Shown here one piece after another: positions 1 to 7,980 of a DNA stretch of 37,927 nt. Source of the stretch: Candidatus Cloacimonetes bacterium 4572_55 (GTDB lineage: Bacteria > 4572-55). Numbering within the stretch: position 1 is the first letter of the stretch; each line of letters starts with the position of its first letter. The notes under the pieces are model-generated. The model was not told the origin of the DNA. It saw nothing but the letters and a program-made list of their open reading frames with translations, and searched no databases. The DNA lies in contig NBMB01000047.1 in the NCBI GenBank assembly GCA_002084765.1, positions 1 through 37,927 of the forward strand, written 5' to 3'. The position numbers and the translations under genes are program-made.

Positions 1-104
1 CTGCGGACTCTTACTCTTAATCAGCGAAATCTGCGGACTCTTACTCTTAATCAGCGAAATCTGCGGACTCTTACTCTTAATCAGCGAAATCTGCGGACTC
101 TTAC
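1..104. repeat. 30-bp tandem repeat array (3.5 copies) abutting hflX
   Basis: Three identical 30-bp units at 1-30, 31-60 and 61-90 are followed by a 14-bp partial copy at 91-104. Each unit carries CTGCGGACTC and ACTCTTAATCAGCG. The last partial copy supplies the TTA at 101-103, which is the hflX stop codon on the minus strand, so the array runs up to and into the gene end. The array continues off the left edge, so its full length is unknown. The same word AATCTGCGGACTC recurs in the arrays near 28.5 kb and 37.6 kb. Confidence 0.95.
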
Positions 105-1366
105 GAATTACGATTTAAAATTTTTCGGATTTTATCAGCGAGTGGCCGCTCCAGTTCTGCGGTCAGCAGGGTAGAGTCGGCTTCGTATTCTGTTTTGATC
201 ACATTGGCCTGGCTGTGGATCATATCAACGATATGTCCAGCGCGTTGCGGAATACGAAACGTCTCTTTTGTCAATCGACTTTCCAATACCGACAGCAGAC
301 GCTCACGAAGACCCGCCAATCCTTGACCTGTTTTGGCGGAGATCACCAAACTTTCCGGGTATTCGGATTGGAAATCCATATCTCCCGGATATTCGGATTG
401 CAATTTGTCGGATTTGTTAAAAACCATCAGGGTCGGTTTATCGAACGCTTCCAGCTCCGTCAAGATCGTGTTCACAGCCGATATATGATCCCGAAAATTG
501 GGATGACTCGCATCGACCAAATGGATCAGCAGGTCTGCCAGTCGGACTTCTGCCAACGTGGCGCGGAACGAGGCGATCAGACTATGGGGCAAGTTACGGA
601 TAAAACCTACGGTGTCGGAGATCAGAGCTTTTTGGTTCTGGTCCAGATTAATTTGACGGGTGGTAGTGTCCAGCGTAGCAAAAAGCTGATCCTCTACATA
701 CACGTTGGCGTCAGTCAGTGCATTTAATAAGGTAGACTTACCCGCGTTGGTGTATCCGACCAGACCAACTTCGAGCATATCGCCTCGAGCCTTCCGCTGT
801 ATATCATGTTGGGATTGAACTTTTGTTAATTTCCGACCAATGTCCGATATCCGCTTGCCGATAAGCCGCCGATCCACCTCAAGCTGGGTCTCGCCAGGTC
901 CACGAAACCCGATCCCTCCCTGGCTTCCCGCGAGATGAACCCATAAGCGGGTCAAACGCGGCAGCGCATATTGCAACTGCGCCAACTCTACCTGCAAACG
1001 CGCCTCGTTTGTACGGGCATGGAGAGCGAAAATGTCCAGTATCACAGCGGTGCGATCAAGGACTTTGCAATCAAACATATCTTCCAAATTTCGGTTTTGA
1101 GCCGGGGTCAAGTCGTTGTCGAAAATCACGACCGACCCATCTAATTCCTTAAGTAAATTGCCGACGTACTCCGCCTTTCCCTTTCCAATATAAGTTCTCG
1201 GGTGGATCGAATTCAGATTTTGCACGACCTTGCTCACCACCTCGGCGCCCGCGGTATCCACCAATTGCTCCAACTCTTCCATGGAGTCTTCGATGTTCCG
1301 GTTGCGACCGGAATTCACTCCGACTAACACGGCTTGTTCTTTCTTTTTAGGAAGAATAGTTTCCAT
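101..1366 (-). CDS. hflX: GTPase HflX
   Basis: Ribosome-associated GTPase of the HflX family (TRAFAC class, Obg-HflX group), known to split or rescue stalled 70S ribosomes. The N-terminal HflX domain (about residues 10-190) contains the family signatures TYIGKGKAEYV, LDRTAVILDIFALHA and GSQGGIGFRGPGETQLEVDRR. The G domain follows: G1 GYTNAGKST, G3 DTVGFI, G4 NKSD and the SAKTGQGL loop, then a short C-terminal domain. Its 421 residues are normal for the family. The ATG is preceded by AAAGGAA 6 nt upstream. Between G4 and the SAK loop a ten-residue segment beginning QSEYP occurs twice, from a 30-bp in-frame duplication (about 355-400). The stop codon lies inside the 30-bp repeat. It stands alone, divergent from the next gene. 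Identification is very secure. Confidence 0.97.
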   Translation of the reverse strand: METILPKKKEQAVLVGVNSGRNRNIEDSMEELEQLVDTAGAEVVSKVVQNLNSIHPRTYIGKGKAEYVGNLLKELDGSVVIFDNDLTPAQNRNLEDMFDCKVLDRTAVILDIFALHARTNEARLQVELAQLQYALPRLTRLWVHLAGSQGGIGFRGPGETQLEVDRRLIGKRISDIGRKLTKVQSQHDIQRKARGDMLEVGLVGYTNAGKSTLLNALTDANVYVEDQLFATLDTTTRQINLDQNQKALISDTVGFIRNLPHSLIASFRATLAEVRLADLLIHLVDASHPNFRDHISAVNTILTELEAFDKPTLMVFNKSDKLQSEYPGDMDFQSEYPESLVISAKTGQGLAGLRERLLSVLESRLTKETFRIPQRAGHIVDMIHSQANVIKTEYEADSTLLTAELERPLADKIRKILNRNS

Positions 1367-1617
1367 ATAAATTCCTTTTTTTTATGTAACGCAGATCGTT
1401 GCTCTGTGTTACAGGCTCACGGCAAAACAGCCAGAAAGATGTATCCGCTCAAAAAACGCGGGTAATTCGCTAAAGTCTCTCTACGAGATTTGCAAAATCT
1501 GCGGATTAATGATGATCGGATATCACGAAACGATATAAAACCACAAGATAATAATTCGTGAACGGAAGACTGTCAATAATTTTTCAGTAAATTCCCCCCG
1601 AATTTATCAAAACACCC

Positions 1618-1646
1618 TTGACAGAATTTTTGTCTTCTTATAGAAT
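1618..1646 (+). promoter_or_regulatory. Candidate sigma-70-type promoter (distal)
   Basis: TTGACA at 1618-1623 and TAGAAT at 1641-1646, with a 17-bp spacer, about 125 bp upstream of the TTG start at 1770. Seen by eye only, and it competes with the proximal candidate at 1693-1720. Confidence 0.4.
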
Positions 1647-1692
1647 CACAGAGGAAATGATTCCGGCTTAGAGAATAAAAAAAAAATTTCAC

Positions 1693-1720
1693 TTGACCAA
1701 ATCATCAGCTCCCTTATATT
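1693..1720 (+). promoter_or_regulatory. Candidate promoter TTGACC-N16-TATATT (proximal)
   Basis: TTGACC at 1693-1698 and TATATT at 1715-1720, spacer 16 bp. This would place the transcript start about 40 nt before the coding start. The same -35/-10 pair with a 17-bp spacer precedes the tRNA gene near 32.0 kb, which strengthens the call. Confidence 0.55.
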
Positions 1721-1769
1721 TCTTTATCACGCAAGTTGATGTGATTATTAACAAAAAGTGAGGTCAATT

Positions 1770-3692
1770 TTGAACGAATTCGAAGTTGTCAAATGGGAAA
1801 AGTCGATTGAGAGCGACCGAGAGGTCTATATTCACGAAGACTCCGAGATTAGCCAGACCGGAGGACGGCTCCTTTTTTTGATCGAGGGAGAGGAGGCCGG
1901 CAAGATCGGCAAACCGGCAAGACAAATTTTCTGTAAAGAACTATTGGCGAGGTATCACTCTTTTAATGAGATTAGAGACACAATAACCCATCTTTTTTCT
2001 TCGATTCAACAAGCGAATCAAGCTTTGTTAGAGTTCTTCGAGGAAAACGATATTCCTGGACATCAAGGATTGATGGTAACGATTCTGGTTCTTGAGAGCA
2101 ATAGGGTATATCATTTCCAAGTTGGCTCCCAGCCCTTCTTGATCTGGCGAAATAAAATGCCGATCTATCTCGGATCTCGGTACGACAGCCATAAACCGCC
2201 ATCGGAAGAGGAAATTTCATTGCGTGAGACCATGCGCCTGCCGGTACAATCCATCACTGATGAAATTCTTCAAGTTCAGGAAATGGAGCTAAAAAAAGGC
2301 GATATCTTATTGATTGGCTCCAGCAACCTTGCCAGCGCGCTTTCCTCCGAAGAACGGGCAAGAGATCTGGTGGAAAATCGATCTCCAGCCGAAATCCGAG
2401 ATGAAATTCGACGGGCAATCGAGGCGATGACAACCCCGACGGCATCCGCTGTGTTGGGTCTCCGAGCAAATTTTTTCGAGTCTTTGACGCCGAAGAAAAA
2501 AAATCGACCAAAAAAGACAACCTCGCTGAACTTTCCCCAAATCAGTCTGGGGGGCAGAGAAAAGATGCTTCTTTTTCTACCCGTGCTTATTGTCCTATTT
2601 TTAGCGTTTTATATGACGATTCGGCTTTTTGTGGGATGGTGGACAAACAGCGAGGAGGAAACAGCGCCTCCTGAAGAAACCAGCGTAGTGCAGACCCAGG
2701 TAACAGAGATCAGCGTGCCGGCTGGCAAAATGGTTTGGGAGTTCAACGCGAGAAAGGAGATATCATCCTCGCCTTATGTCGATGACGGGCTTGTTTACTT
2801 CGGATGTAAGGACGACTATATCTATGCGCTGGACGCCAAAACCGGGAAACTGGCATGGCGCTATCGCACTGGGGATGGGATCGGGTCTTCGCCTACGACC
2901 AATGACTCGTTGCTCTTCATCGGTTCCTACGACTACAATCTCTATGCTGTGCATAAAAAAAGCGGCAAGCTAGCCTGGCGCTATCGCACTGATGGGAAAC
3001 TGGTCTCCAGCCCGACCCTGGGAGGCAACACCCTCTATGTGGGATCGAACGACTACGGACTGCACGCAGTCTCGGCGTTTACCGGACAAGAAGTCTGGAA
3101 GATCAAAACGCAGAATATCGTCTGGGCAAAAGCACTGCTCTTCAACAACCGCATATTTTTCCCATCTGTGGACGGCTATTTCTACTGCGCAACGCTGGGC
3201 GGACAACCAGAATGGCGAACCGACATCGGCAAAGGGACCTACGGGTTATATTCCTCGCCCGCGGCGGAAAACAACATGATCTATCTCGGATCAAAAGACG
3301 GCGCGCTCTACGCAGTAGACGCGATCGCGGGCGACGTCAAATGGGTGTATCAAACCGGCGGCATCATTCGATCCTCGCCCGTAGCGGATAACGGTAAGGT
3401 CTATTTCGGATCGGAAGATCAATATCTCTACTGTCTGACGGCAAAGGGGGATGAATACTGGAAATTCAAAACTGAGGGCGGAGTCAATTCCTCTCCCAGC
3501 GTCCAAAATGGCATCGTCTATGTCGGCTCCGACGACCATCAGCTCTATGCAATCGACTCGGTAACCGGAGCAAAACGATGGTCTTACGATGTCGGTAGCC
3601 CGATATACTCATCGCCTTTTGTCGAGGCGGGGGTCGTCTATGTCGGATCAAAAAACGGATTGCTCAAGGCGATCTCAACCGGCGGATTCTAA
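1770..3692 (+). CDS. PP2C-like domain / membrane helix / eight-bladed PQQ-type beta-propeller protein
   Basis: I know no named function. Residues about 1-240 follow the PP2C (PPM) fold pattern, with an opening LLFLIEGEEAGKIG strand-turn, a helical QQANQALLEFF stretch, GHQGLMVTILVLESNRVYHFQVGSQPFLIW, and later KKGDILLIGSSNLASAL. The metal-binding aspartates of active phosphatases are not evident, so the domain is probably non-catalytic. One membrane helix (about 266-291, MLLFLPVLIVLFLAF) separates it from eight propeller repeats (about 321-640), each with the SSP..., VYVGS-D-LYA-D--TG pattern of PQQ-like blades. Expected topology is a cytoplasmic PP2C-like part and a periplasmic propeller. Start choice: a GTG at 1758 extends the frame by four residues, but the Shine-Dalgarno GAGG at 1760-1763 overlaps it and sits 6 nt before the TTG at 1770, which I prefer. 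It could be an envelope signal sensor or scaffold. Confidence 0.8.
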   Translation: MNEFEVVKWEKSIESDREVYIHEDSEISQTGGRLLFLIEGEEAGKIGKPARQIFCKELLARYHSFNEIRDTITHLFSSIQQANQALLEFFEENDIPGHQGLMVTILVLESNRVYHFQVGSQPFLIWRNKMPIYLGSRYDSHKPPSEEEISLRETMRLPVQSITDEILQVQEMELKKGDILLIGSSNLASALSSEERARDLVENRSPAEIRDEIRRAIEAMTTPTASAVLGLRANFFESLTPKKKNRPKKTTSLNFPQISLGGREKMLLFLPVLIVLFLAFYMTIRLFVGWWTNSEEETAPPEETSVVQTQVTEISVPAGKMVWEFNARKEISSSPYVDDGLVYFGCKDDYIYALDAKTGKLAWRYRTGDGIGSSPTTNDSLLFIGSYDYNLYAVHKKSGKLAWRYRTDGKLVSSPTLGGNTLYVGSNDYGLHAVSAFTGQEVWKIKTQNIVWAKALLFNNRIFFPSVDGYFYCATLGGQPEWRTDIGKGTYGLYSSPAAENNMIYLGSKDGALYAVDAIAGDVKWVYQTGGIIRSSPVADNGKVYFGSEDQYLYCLTAKGDEYWKFKTEGGVNSSPSVQNGIVYVGSDDHQLYAIDSVTGAKRWSYDVGSPIYSSPFVEAGVVYVGSKNGLLKAISTGGF

Positions 3693-3747
3693 ACTGTCCG
3701 ATAAATTGACTGAAAATTCGTAGGGAAAATAAAAACGGGTATTGATG

Positions 3748-4139
3748 ACAGCAACTCCCGCTCATCTATAATTTTGGATTTTAATTTTTTAATTTTGTTT
3801 TTTACGGATCAATTGATCATTTTATCTGGTGTTTGGCATGAAATTGGTTTCAAATTCAGCATAAATTCGCCTATTTTTAACCGAAAATTTATTTTAGAAC
3901 ATAGCTATCCCCTGTCACATACGGTCTTTTTTGACAAAACCGGTTGCCTGTCGGTTGTTGCTAATAAGCACTTTTGTCGGGATATTTTTCATAATCGCTA
4001 CGCTGAATTTTCATTAATGACCACCTCATTCATTTTAAATCCGTACAATATTGATTTGAACAAATCGGCCATTGACGCAAAACTTTTTTAATCAAACCCT
4101 GTAATTACATACGTTTAGTGCATAGGCGGGAATTGCTGT
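3748..4139. mobile_element. MITE-like element with 18-bp imperfect terminal inverted repeats
   Basis: The 488 bp between the propeller gene and the first glycosyltransferase hold no convincing gene. They are bounded by ACAGCAACTCCCGCTCAT (3748-3765) and the reverse complement of ACAGCAATTCCCGCCTAT (4122-4139), matching at 15 of 18 positions with all mismatches transitions. The right-hand 54 bp (4085-4138) match, inverted and at 53 of 54 positions, the sequence at 20726-20779 that leads into the truncated transposase at 20902. The simplest reading is a non-autonomous derivative of that insertion sequence. No clear target-site duplication is visible. An AT-rich 105-codon frame inside (3774-4091) lacks any recognisable domain and is probably fortuitous. 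Confidence 0.55.
4085..4138 (+). repeat. 54-bp inverted repeat, copy A
   Basis: It pairs as an inverted repeat with 20726-20779, 53 of 54 bases identical with the one difference at 4097. The two copies enclose 16.6 kb holding the whole glycan cluster and the giant secreted protein. Read here as an end of the insertion sequence found at 20.7 kb. Confidence 0.92.
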
Positions 4140-4180
4140 ATCAGGACGTAGAATTACGTAGCCGAATCACGCTATTTTTA

Positions 4181-5347
4181 TCAAGGCTCCTCTTTAAGCT
4201 GCGGTGAACATAAGCCGATCCGCCTATCGAAGAGGGCCTCCGTCTCTTGCACCATGCGCTCAAGCGAAAATTTCTCAAGCACCCGTTTTTTTGCCCGACG
4301 AGAAAATTCAGCGGCCTGATCCGGATTTTCTATCATACGGATGATCGCCTGAGCCAATTGGTCGCTGTCGCCAGTTTTGATCAATAGACCGGTCTCTTCG
4401 TGGATCACGATTTCTGATGAGCCGCCCACATCCGTAGCGATCATCGGCGCGCCTGCGGCGGATGCCTCCAGAAGAGAAACTGGGAAACCTTCGGCAAAGG
4501 AAGGCAGCGCAAAGAGGTTCATCATTCCAAAAAATGGCTCGACCCGCGCTTGATATCCGGCAAAAATCACGTCGGATTCCAATTTATATTGGCGGCAAAA
4601 ACGTTGAAGTTCGCTTTTTTCTTCTCCATCCCCGACAAGCAAAAGTTTTATGTTTGGATGACGCTTCTTGACCTCTCGAAACGCGTGTAACAGAAAAATA
4701 TATCCCTTCAATGCGGTCAATCTTCCGACGCTCCCGATTACATAGGTCCCCGACGTTATATGATATTGTTTTATCTGCCCGGTGTCAACACTTGTTTGAC
4801 CGAATTTTGCACAATCCACGCCGTTATAGATTACTGTCAACTTTGGTTCGAGATAACCGATTGTCTCGATTCCGTAATTCCGTACTGTTTCTGAACACGC
4901 GGTAATCTCGTCGATAAAACGCGCGGCAAAACGCTTCAGCATAAATCGAAAACGATTCTCTGTGCCAGTCGTATGCTCGGAGCCAAGAATCACCGGCACA
5001 TGCCTGATCCGACCCGCAACCGCGCCCAGAAGCATGGGAAATGTCAAAAAGTTGTACAAGATATGAATCTCTTCCTCGCGTAGGATATTCAGCAATTTTT
5101 TTATGCCAAAGGGAATTCGATGGAGCGCGGTCATGCCCAGGTCAAAAGTCCTGACGCCGATCCGACGATACGCCTCGAGGACGCTCTTTTTTTTGACTCG
5201 GAACGCACATACGCAGACTCGATACTTTTGTCGATCTAAATGCTGCGCCAATTGAAAGATCACATTCTCTGCGCCGCCGAAAGTAAAGCTGTTGATCAAG
5301 AAAAGCGCGTTTATTTTTCTCGAGGATCTTCGAGGAACGCTCACCAC
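4181..5347 (-). CDS. Glycosyltransferase family 4 (GT-B fold)
   Basis: Retaining glycosyltransferase that transfers a sugar from a nucleotide donor to a glycan acceptor at the cytoplasmic membrane face. The N-terminal acceptor-side Rossmann domain opens NALFLINSFTFGGAENVIFQLA, the typical glycine-rich GGAE loop. The C-terminal donor domain shows VIGSVGRLTALKG, LLLVGDGEEKSEL and the E-x7-E motif in EGFPVSLLEAS, followed by GAPMIATDVGGSSEIV. At 388 residues it is full length. It begins with GTG at 5347, with GGAG 6 nt upstream, and it is the last gene of the minus-strand glycan cluster. Donor and acceptor cannot be told from sequence. Confidence 0.93.
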   Translation of the reverse strand: MVSVPRRSSRKINALFLINSFTFGGAENVIFQLAQHLDRQKYRVCVCAFRVKKKSVLEAYRRIGVRTFDLGMTALHRIPFGIKKLLNILREEEIHILYNFLTFPMLLGAVAGRIRHVPVILGSEHTTGTENRFRFMLKRFAARFIDEITACSETVRNYGIETIGYLEPKLTVIYNGVDCAKFGQTSVDTGQIKQYHITSGTYVIGSVGRLTALKGYIFLLHAFREVKKRHPNIKLLLVGDGEEKSELQRFCRQYKLESDVIFAGYQARVEPFFGMMNLFALPSFAEGFPVSLLEASAAGAPMIATDVGGSSEIVIHEETGLLIKTGDSDQLAQAIIRMIENPDQAAEFSRRAKKRVLEKFSLERMVQETEALFDRRIGLCSPQLKEEP

Positions 5348-5416
5348 AATAGGCTCCGATCTCCAAATAGAAAATAAAAATTAGAAAAGGATAGGCAGAA
5401 GGGGACCGCGCCGGAA

Positions 5417-6583
5417 TTAATGGAGATAGACCTGCCGGTATTTTGAAATAGTCGTAGATCTGCTGGCAACCAATCGGCTCTTTTGGCTCAAATTTTGACG
5501 ATCAATAGGCAATTTGATTTGTGTCGCATCGACTTTATACTCGATCAAATTTCCCAACCGTCTGGCTATTTGGTAAGCGTCAGGAACGCTTTTTGACATG
5601 ACGATAGGCAGCCCAGCAAGGCAATATTCAGAAAATTTTATCGGGAACGCGGCTCGATTTCGAGATATATCTTCTAAGATCATCAACGCGCAGTCAGCCG
5701 CGTTCAGATACCCGTTGACCTCCTCAAACGCGGCTCGACGGATCAGATAGCTGTGATCGGGCAGATCGGACAACGCCTCTTTCGCGGCGTGAATCTGCGG
5801 CGTTACGACCAACAATCTATACGATTTTTCCTGGTCTCGCAGTTGGCGAAAAAGCTCTATGGATTGGGGAAATGATTGATAATAAGTCACAGTGCCGCTA
5901 TAGATCAGAAGTCTCTCGCTCTCCGAGACGCTTAGTGATGAACGCATCTCCGCGCGCAGTTGCGGGTCGTAGAAAAAAAGTTGTTCCGGTGCCAAACCGG
6001 GGATAATCTGATAAGGCGTTTCCCCTATTTTTGACTTATGCATCTTCAGCAGCGGGGTGGAGACAAAGATCGCTTTATCGCATGCAGCCGCGGCTCGCTT
6101 GATACGCCAACGGATTTTTTTTATTTGATAGCGCTTAAATTGTCTGATGAAAAAGTTATGCTTCTGAAATTTTAAGAGATATTCGCCTTCTGCGTCGCCG
6201 CGGCAGTCCCATATCAAGTCAAAGGAATATTTCAGCTTGAGATAGGAGCAGACCGAGGCTGAATAGTTGGTTCGGGCATGGATCAGGTCAAACTCTGGCT
6301 TATAAAGGTTGATTTTTTGTCCGAGGAGAAAACTGTTGATACGAGACGATAATGGAATCGCGGGTCTGGCGCCTCGAAATAGCCTCACCTTCCCGCCGGA
6401 GAGGTCGGATACGACCTGCAATCGCTTCTGAGACCGCTCGTATAGTTCTCTGGTCACGGCGAATCCCCATATCTCGAAATCTACGATATTTTTTTTCCGC
6501 ATATCAGCGACATGCGCCATGACCTGGGAGTCGATCACGGTGTCGGAAAGCCCCTCGAATAAAATATAGAGTCCTTTTTTCAT
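5417..6583 (-). CDS. Glycosyltransferase, GT4-like
   Basis: A 388-residue GT-B-type glycosyltransferase with a more divergent sequence than its neighbours. The N-terminal half has FDLIHARTNYSASVCSYLK and IWDCRGDAEGEY. The C-terminal half has LLIYSGTVTYYQSF, a YLNAADCALMIL segment and FPIKFSEYCLAGLPIVMS, which replaces the classical E-x7-E region as in several capsule and O-antigen GT4 enzymes. Its ATG overlaps the stop codon of the upstream methyltransferase by 4 bp (ATGA, 6580-6583), so the two are probably translated together and may act on the same sugar. A 69-bp gap precedes the next glycosyltransferase. Specificity unknown. Confidence 0.85.
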   Translation of the reverse strand: MKKGLYILFEGLSDTVIDSQVMAHVADMRKKNIVDFEIWGFAVTRELYERSQKRLQVVSDLSGGKVRLFRGARPAIPLSSRINSFLLGQKINLYKPEFDLIHARTNYSASVCSYLKLKYSFDLIWDCRGDAEGEYLLKFQKHNFFIRQFKRYQIKKIRWRIKRAAAACDKAIFVSTPLLKMHKSKIGETPYQIIPGLAPEQLFFYDPQLRAEMRSSLSVSESERLLIYSGTVTYYQSFPQSIELFRQLRDQEKSYRLLVVTPQIHAAKEALSDLPDHSYLIRRAAFEEVNGYLNAADCALMILEDISRNRAAFPIKFSEYCLAGLPIVMSKSVPDAYQIARRLGNLIEYKVDATQIKLPIDRQNLSQKSRLVASRSTTISKYRQVYLH

Positions 6584-7665
6584 CGTTTTTTCCCATAAAG
6601 CGAATAGAAAGGAGAGAGATGACGATTCAGACGCGGAATAAATCGGATTGCAATATTAAGAGGGATACTGAGAGCCCGTTTGATCTTGCTCGGAGAGCGA
6701 CCATAATAGCCCCATGCCACACGCGTGTCGATCCCCGCTCCTGTGAGAGTTTTTTGGAGTTGATACGGATTCATAAAATGCTCCATCCAATTTCCGGTAT
6801 ATGGGTCGCAGGTGTTTGTTGGATGATCCGGCGGCTGCGGAGCCTCTCCATTTTCGACATACCGATCCACCTGCTTCCTGACGTCTGGCTCGATCAAACC
6901 GCGGGTAGCCGCGGCAAATTCGGCAACCTCCTTATCCGACAGGGAGGGGCGATAATCTCGGATCATCTCCTCCCTCACAGCAAGATAAGGACGTGTACAG
7001 TCCCGTTTTTTTGTCCCGAAAGTCTTTTTTTGTCCCTCATATTCCGCCTGAATTTGTTTTTTTACCGTGACCTTGACAATGCGCTGATTAAACATATTCG
7101 CTCCGGAAGACAAAAATATCGTAAGCGACTCTTTGGAGAATTCAGGCAGTTTTTTTAAGAAATCTTCAATATCGTAGATATGCTCAATCACATCATACGA
7201 ACCCACGGCGTGGATCGATATATCTCGATCTCTGACAAAGTCGAGAACCGCGTCCACACCGCCGATCACATATCCGTCTGCCTCGTTCCCAAGTGCTTGT
7301 CCCACTATTCTGGCGTCATTTCCGGAAATTTCATAGATATCGTTGTAGATCACCGACTTGAGAGGAAGCTCCTTAGCCAGCAGAGACAAAACGCCAGACC
7401 CTCCGCCATAATCCAGAAACACCGCATCTTCCAATGAATCGGACATATCGGAAAGCGCCCAGGCCAAAATATAGGCATAGCGCTGGATAATGGCTTCCGG
7501 CGTTTTCATGTAGTCGTTCAAATAACGCTTATTATAGTCCGATATAGGGAGTTTTTTCACATCAAGAGTCGTGAATTTGCGATAAAGTTTCTCGCCAGCC
7601 TTATTGACTTGTTTCAATAAGTTTTTTTTCGCAGGCATTTTTGCAAAAGGATAAATGAACTTCAT
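6580..7665 (-). CDS. Class I SAM-dependent methyltransferase
   Basis: Probable glycan or sugar methyltransferase. Motif I is FLDYGGGSGVLSLLA (about residues 84-98), followed by an acidic strand end VIYNDIY and DVIEHIYDIEDFLKKL, the usual motif II/III pattern of Rossmann-fold methyltransferases. At 361 residues it is longer than the bare domain. The C-terminal third (about 230-361) is rich in prolines and aromatic residues and unassigned. The start ATG at 7665 has AAAGGAAA 4-7 nt upstream. It sits in the glycan cluster, overlaps the downstream glycosyltransferase by 4 bp, and is separated from upstream genes by a repeat-rich gap. A role in capping or decorating the exported chain is an inference. 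Confidence 0.85.
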   Translation of the reverse strand: MKFIYPFAKMPAKKNLLKQVNKAGEKLYRKFTTLDVKKLPISDYNKRYLNDYMKTPEAIIQRYAYILAWALSDMSDSLEDAVFLDYGGGSGVLSLLAKELPLKSVIYNDIYEISGNDARIVGQALGNEADGYVIGGVDAVLDFVRDRDISIHAVGSYDVIEHIYDIEDFLKKLPEFSKESLTIFLSSGANMFNQRIVKVTVKKQIQAEYEGQKKTFGTKKRDCTRPYLAVREEMIRDYRPSLSDKEVAEFAAATRGLIEPDVRKQVDRYVENGEAPQPPDHPTNTCDPYTGNWMEHFMNPYQLQKTLTGAGIDTRVAWGYYGRSPSKIKRALSIPLNIAIRFIPRLNRHLSPFYSLYGKKR

Positions 7666-7684
7666 TTTTTTTCCTTTAAAGTTC

Positions 7685-7802
7685 TGAGTCCACTCTAAAA
7701 AGGGTATTTTCTGAAAAATTTCAAAATCATTTTATTGGTAACTAATGACTTAGACCACTTATTCTACGCAAGATTTCTCAAAAAATTCTTAGAGTGGGCT
7801 CA
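7685..7802. repeat. 118-bp miniature element with inverted ends
   Basis: TGAGTCCACTCTAA at 7685-7698 is repeated inverted at 7789-7802 as TTAGAGTGGGCTCA, 13 of 14 bases. With the neighbouring bases the match extends to about 16 of 18. No coding capacity. Its size and ends look like a MITE or a collapsed IS remnant. A target duplication was not found. Confidence 0.5.
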
Positions 7803-7852
7803 TCTATACTTACGTACTTTTTGCAGTTTTTAAAGATTTATATTTTCTCGAA

Positions 7853-7945
7853 TTTCCGTAACATATTGAAAAAAATAGGATGCGGGTTTTTACATTTTTA
7901 GAAATCCTGTTCTCGTAACCTTTTATTTTCAAGATGTTACGGAAA
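7853..7945 (-). terminator. Long hairpin, possible terminator or element end
   Basis: Arms at 7853-7872 and 7926-7945 match at 19 of 20 positions around a 53-nt AT-rich loop. It begins 36 bp beyond the stop of the minus-strand GT4 at 7981, where a terminator would sit, but there is no clean U-tract. It may be an element border instead. Confidence 0.4.
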
Positions 7946-7980
7946 AGTGCGGAAATATAGGCGAAATGGAAATGCAGAAT

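Larger units (their letters stand above)
1367..1757. other. Divergent intergenic region between hflX and the propeller gene
   Basis: About 390 bp without a gene. It contains an imperfect hairpin at 1386-1412 (GTAACGCAGA against TCTGTGTTAC, 9 of 10 pairs), just upstream of hflX on the minus strand. It also holds a degenerate copy of the ATCTGCGGA repeat word near 1498 and two plausible plus-strand promoters, listed separately. No promoter of similar quality was seen for hflX. Confidence 0.6.
7666..7980. other. AT-rich gap with two inverted-repeat structures
   Basis: A 315-bp AT-rich stretch without a gene inside the glycan cluster. It holds a small element with 14-bp ends (7685-7802) and a long-armed stem (7853-7945), listed separately. 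Both lie downstream of the AT-rich glycosyltransferase and upstream of the methyltransferase, so transcription may stop or weaken here. Confidence 0.6.

Noticed and set aside
1758-1769. GTG start for the propeller gene
   Set aside because: The GTG is inside the Shine-Dalgarno (GTGAGG) that serves the TTG at 1770, and has no site of its own.
3774-4091. 105-codon plus-strand gene
   Set aside because: AT-rich, F/I/N-heavy, no clear ribosome-binding site or domain, and contained in the MITE-like element. Kept only as part of that element.
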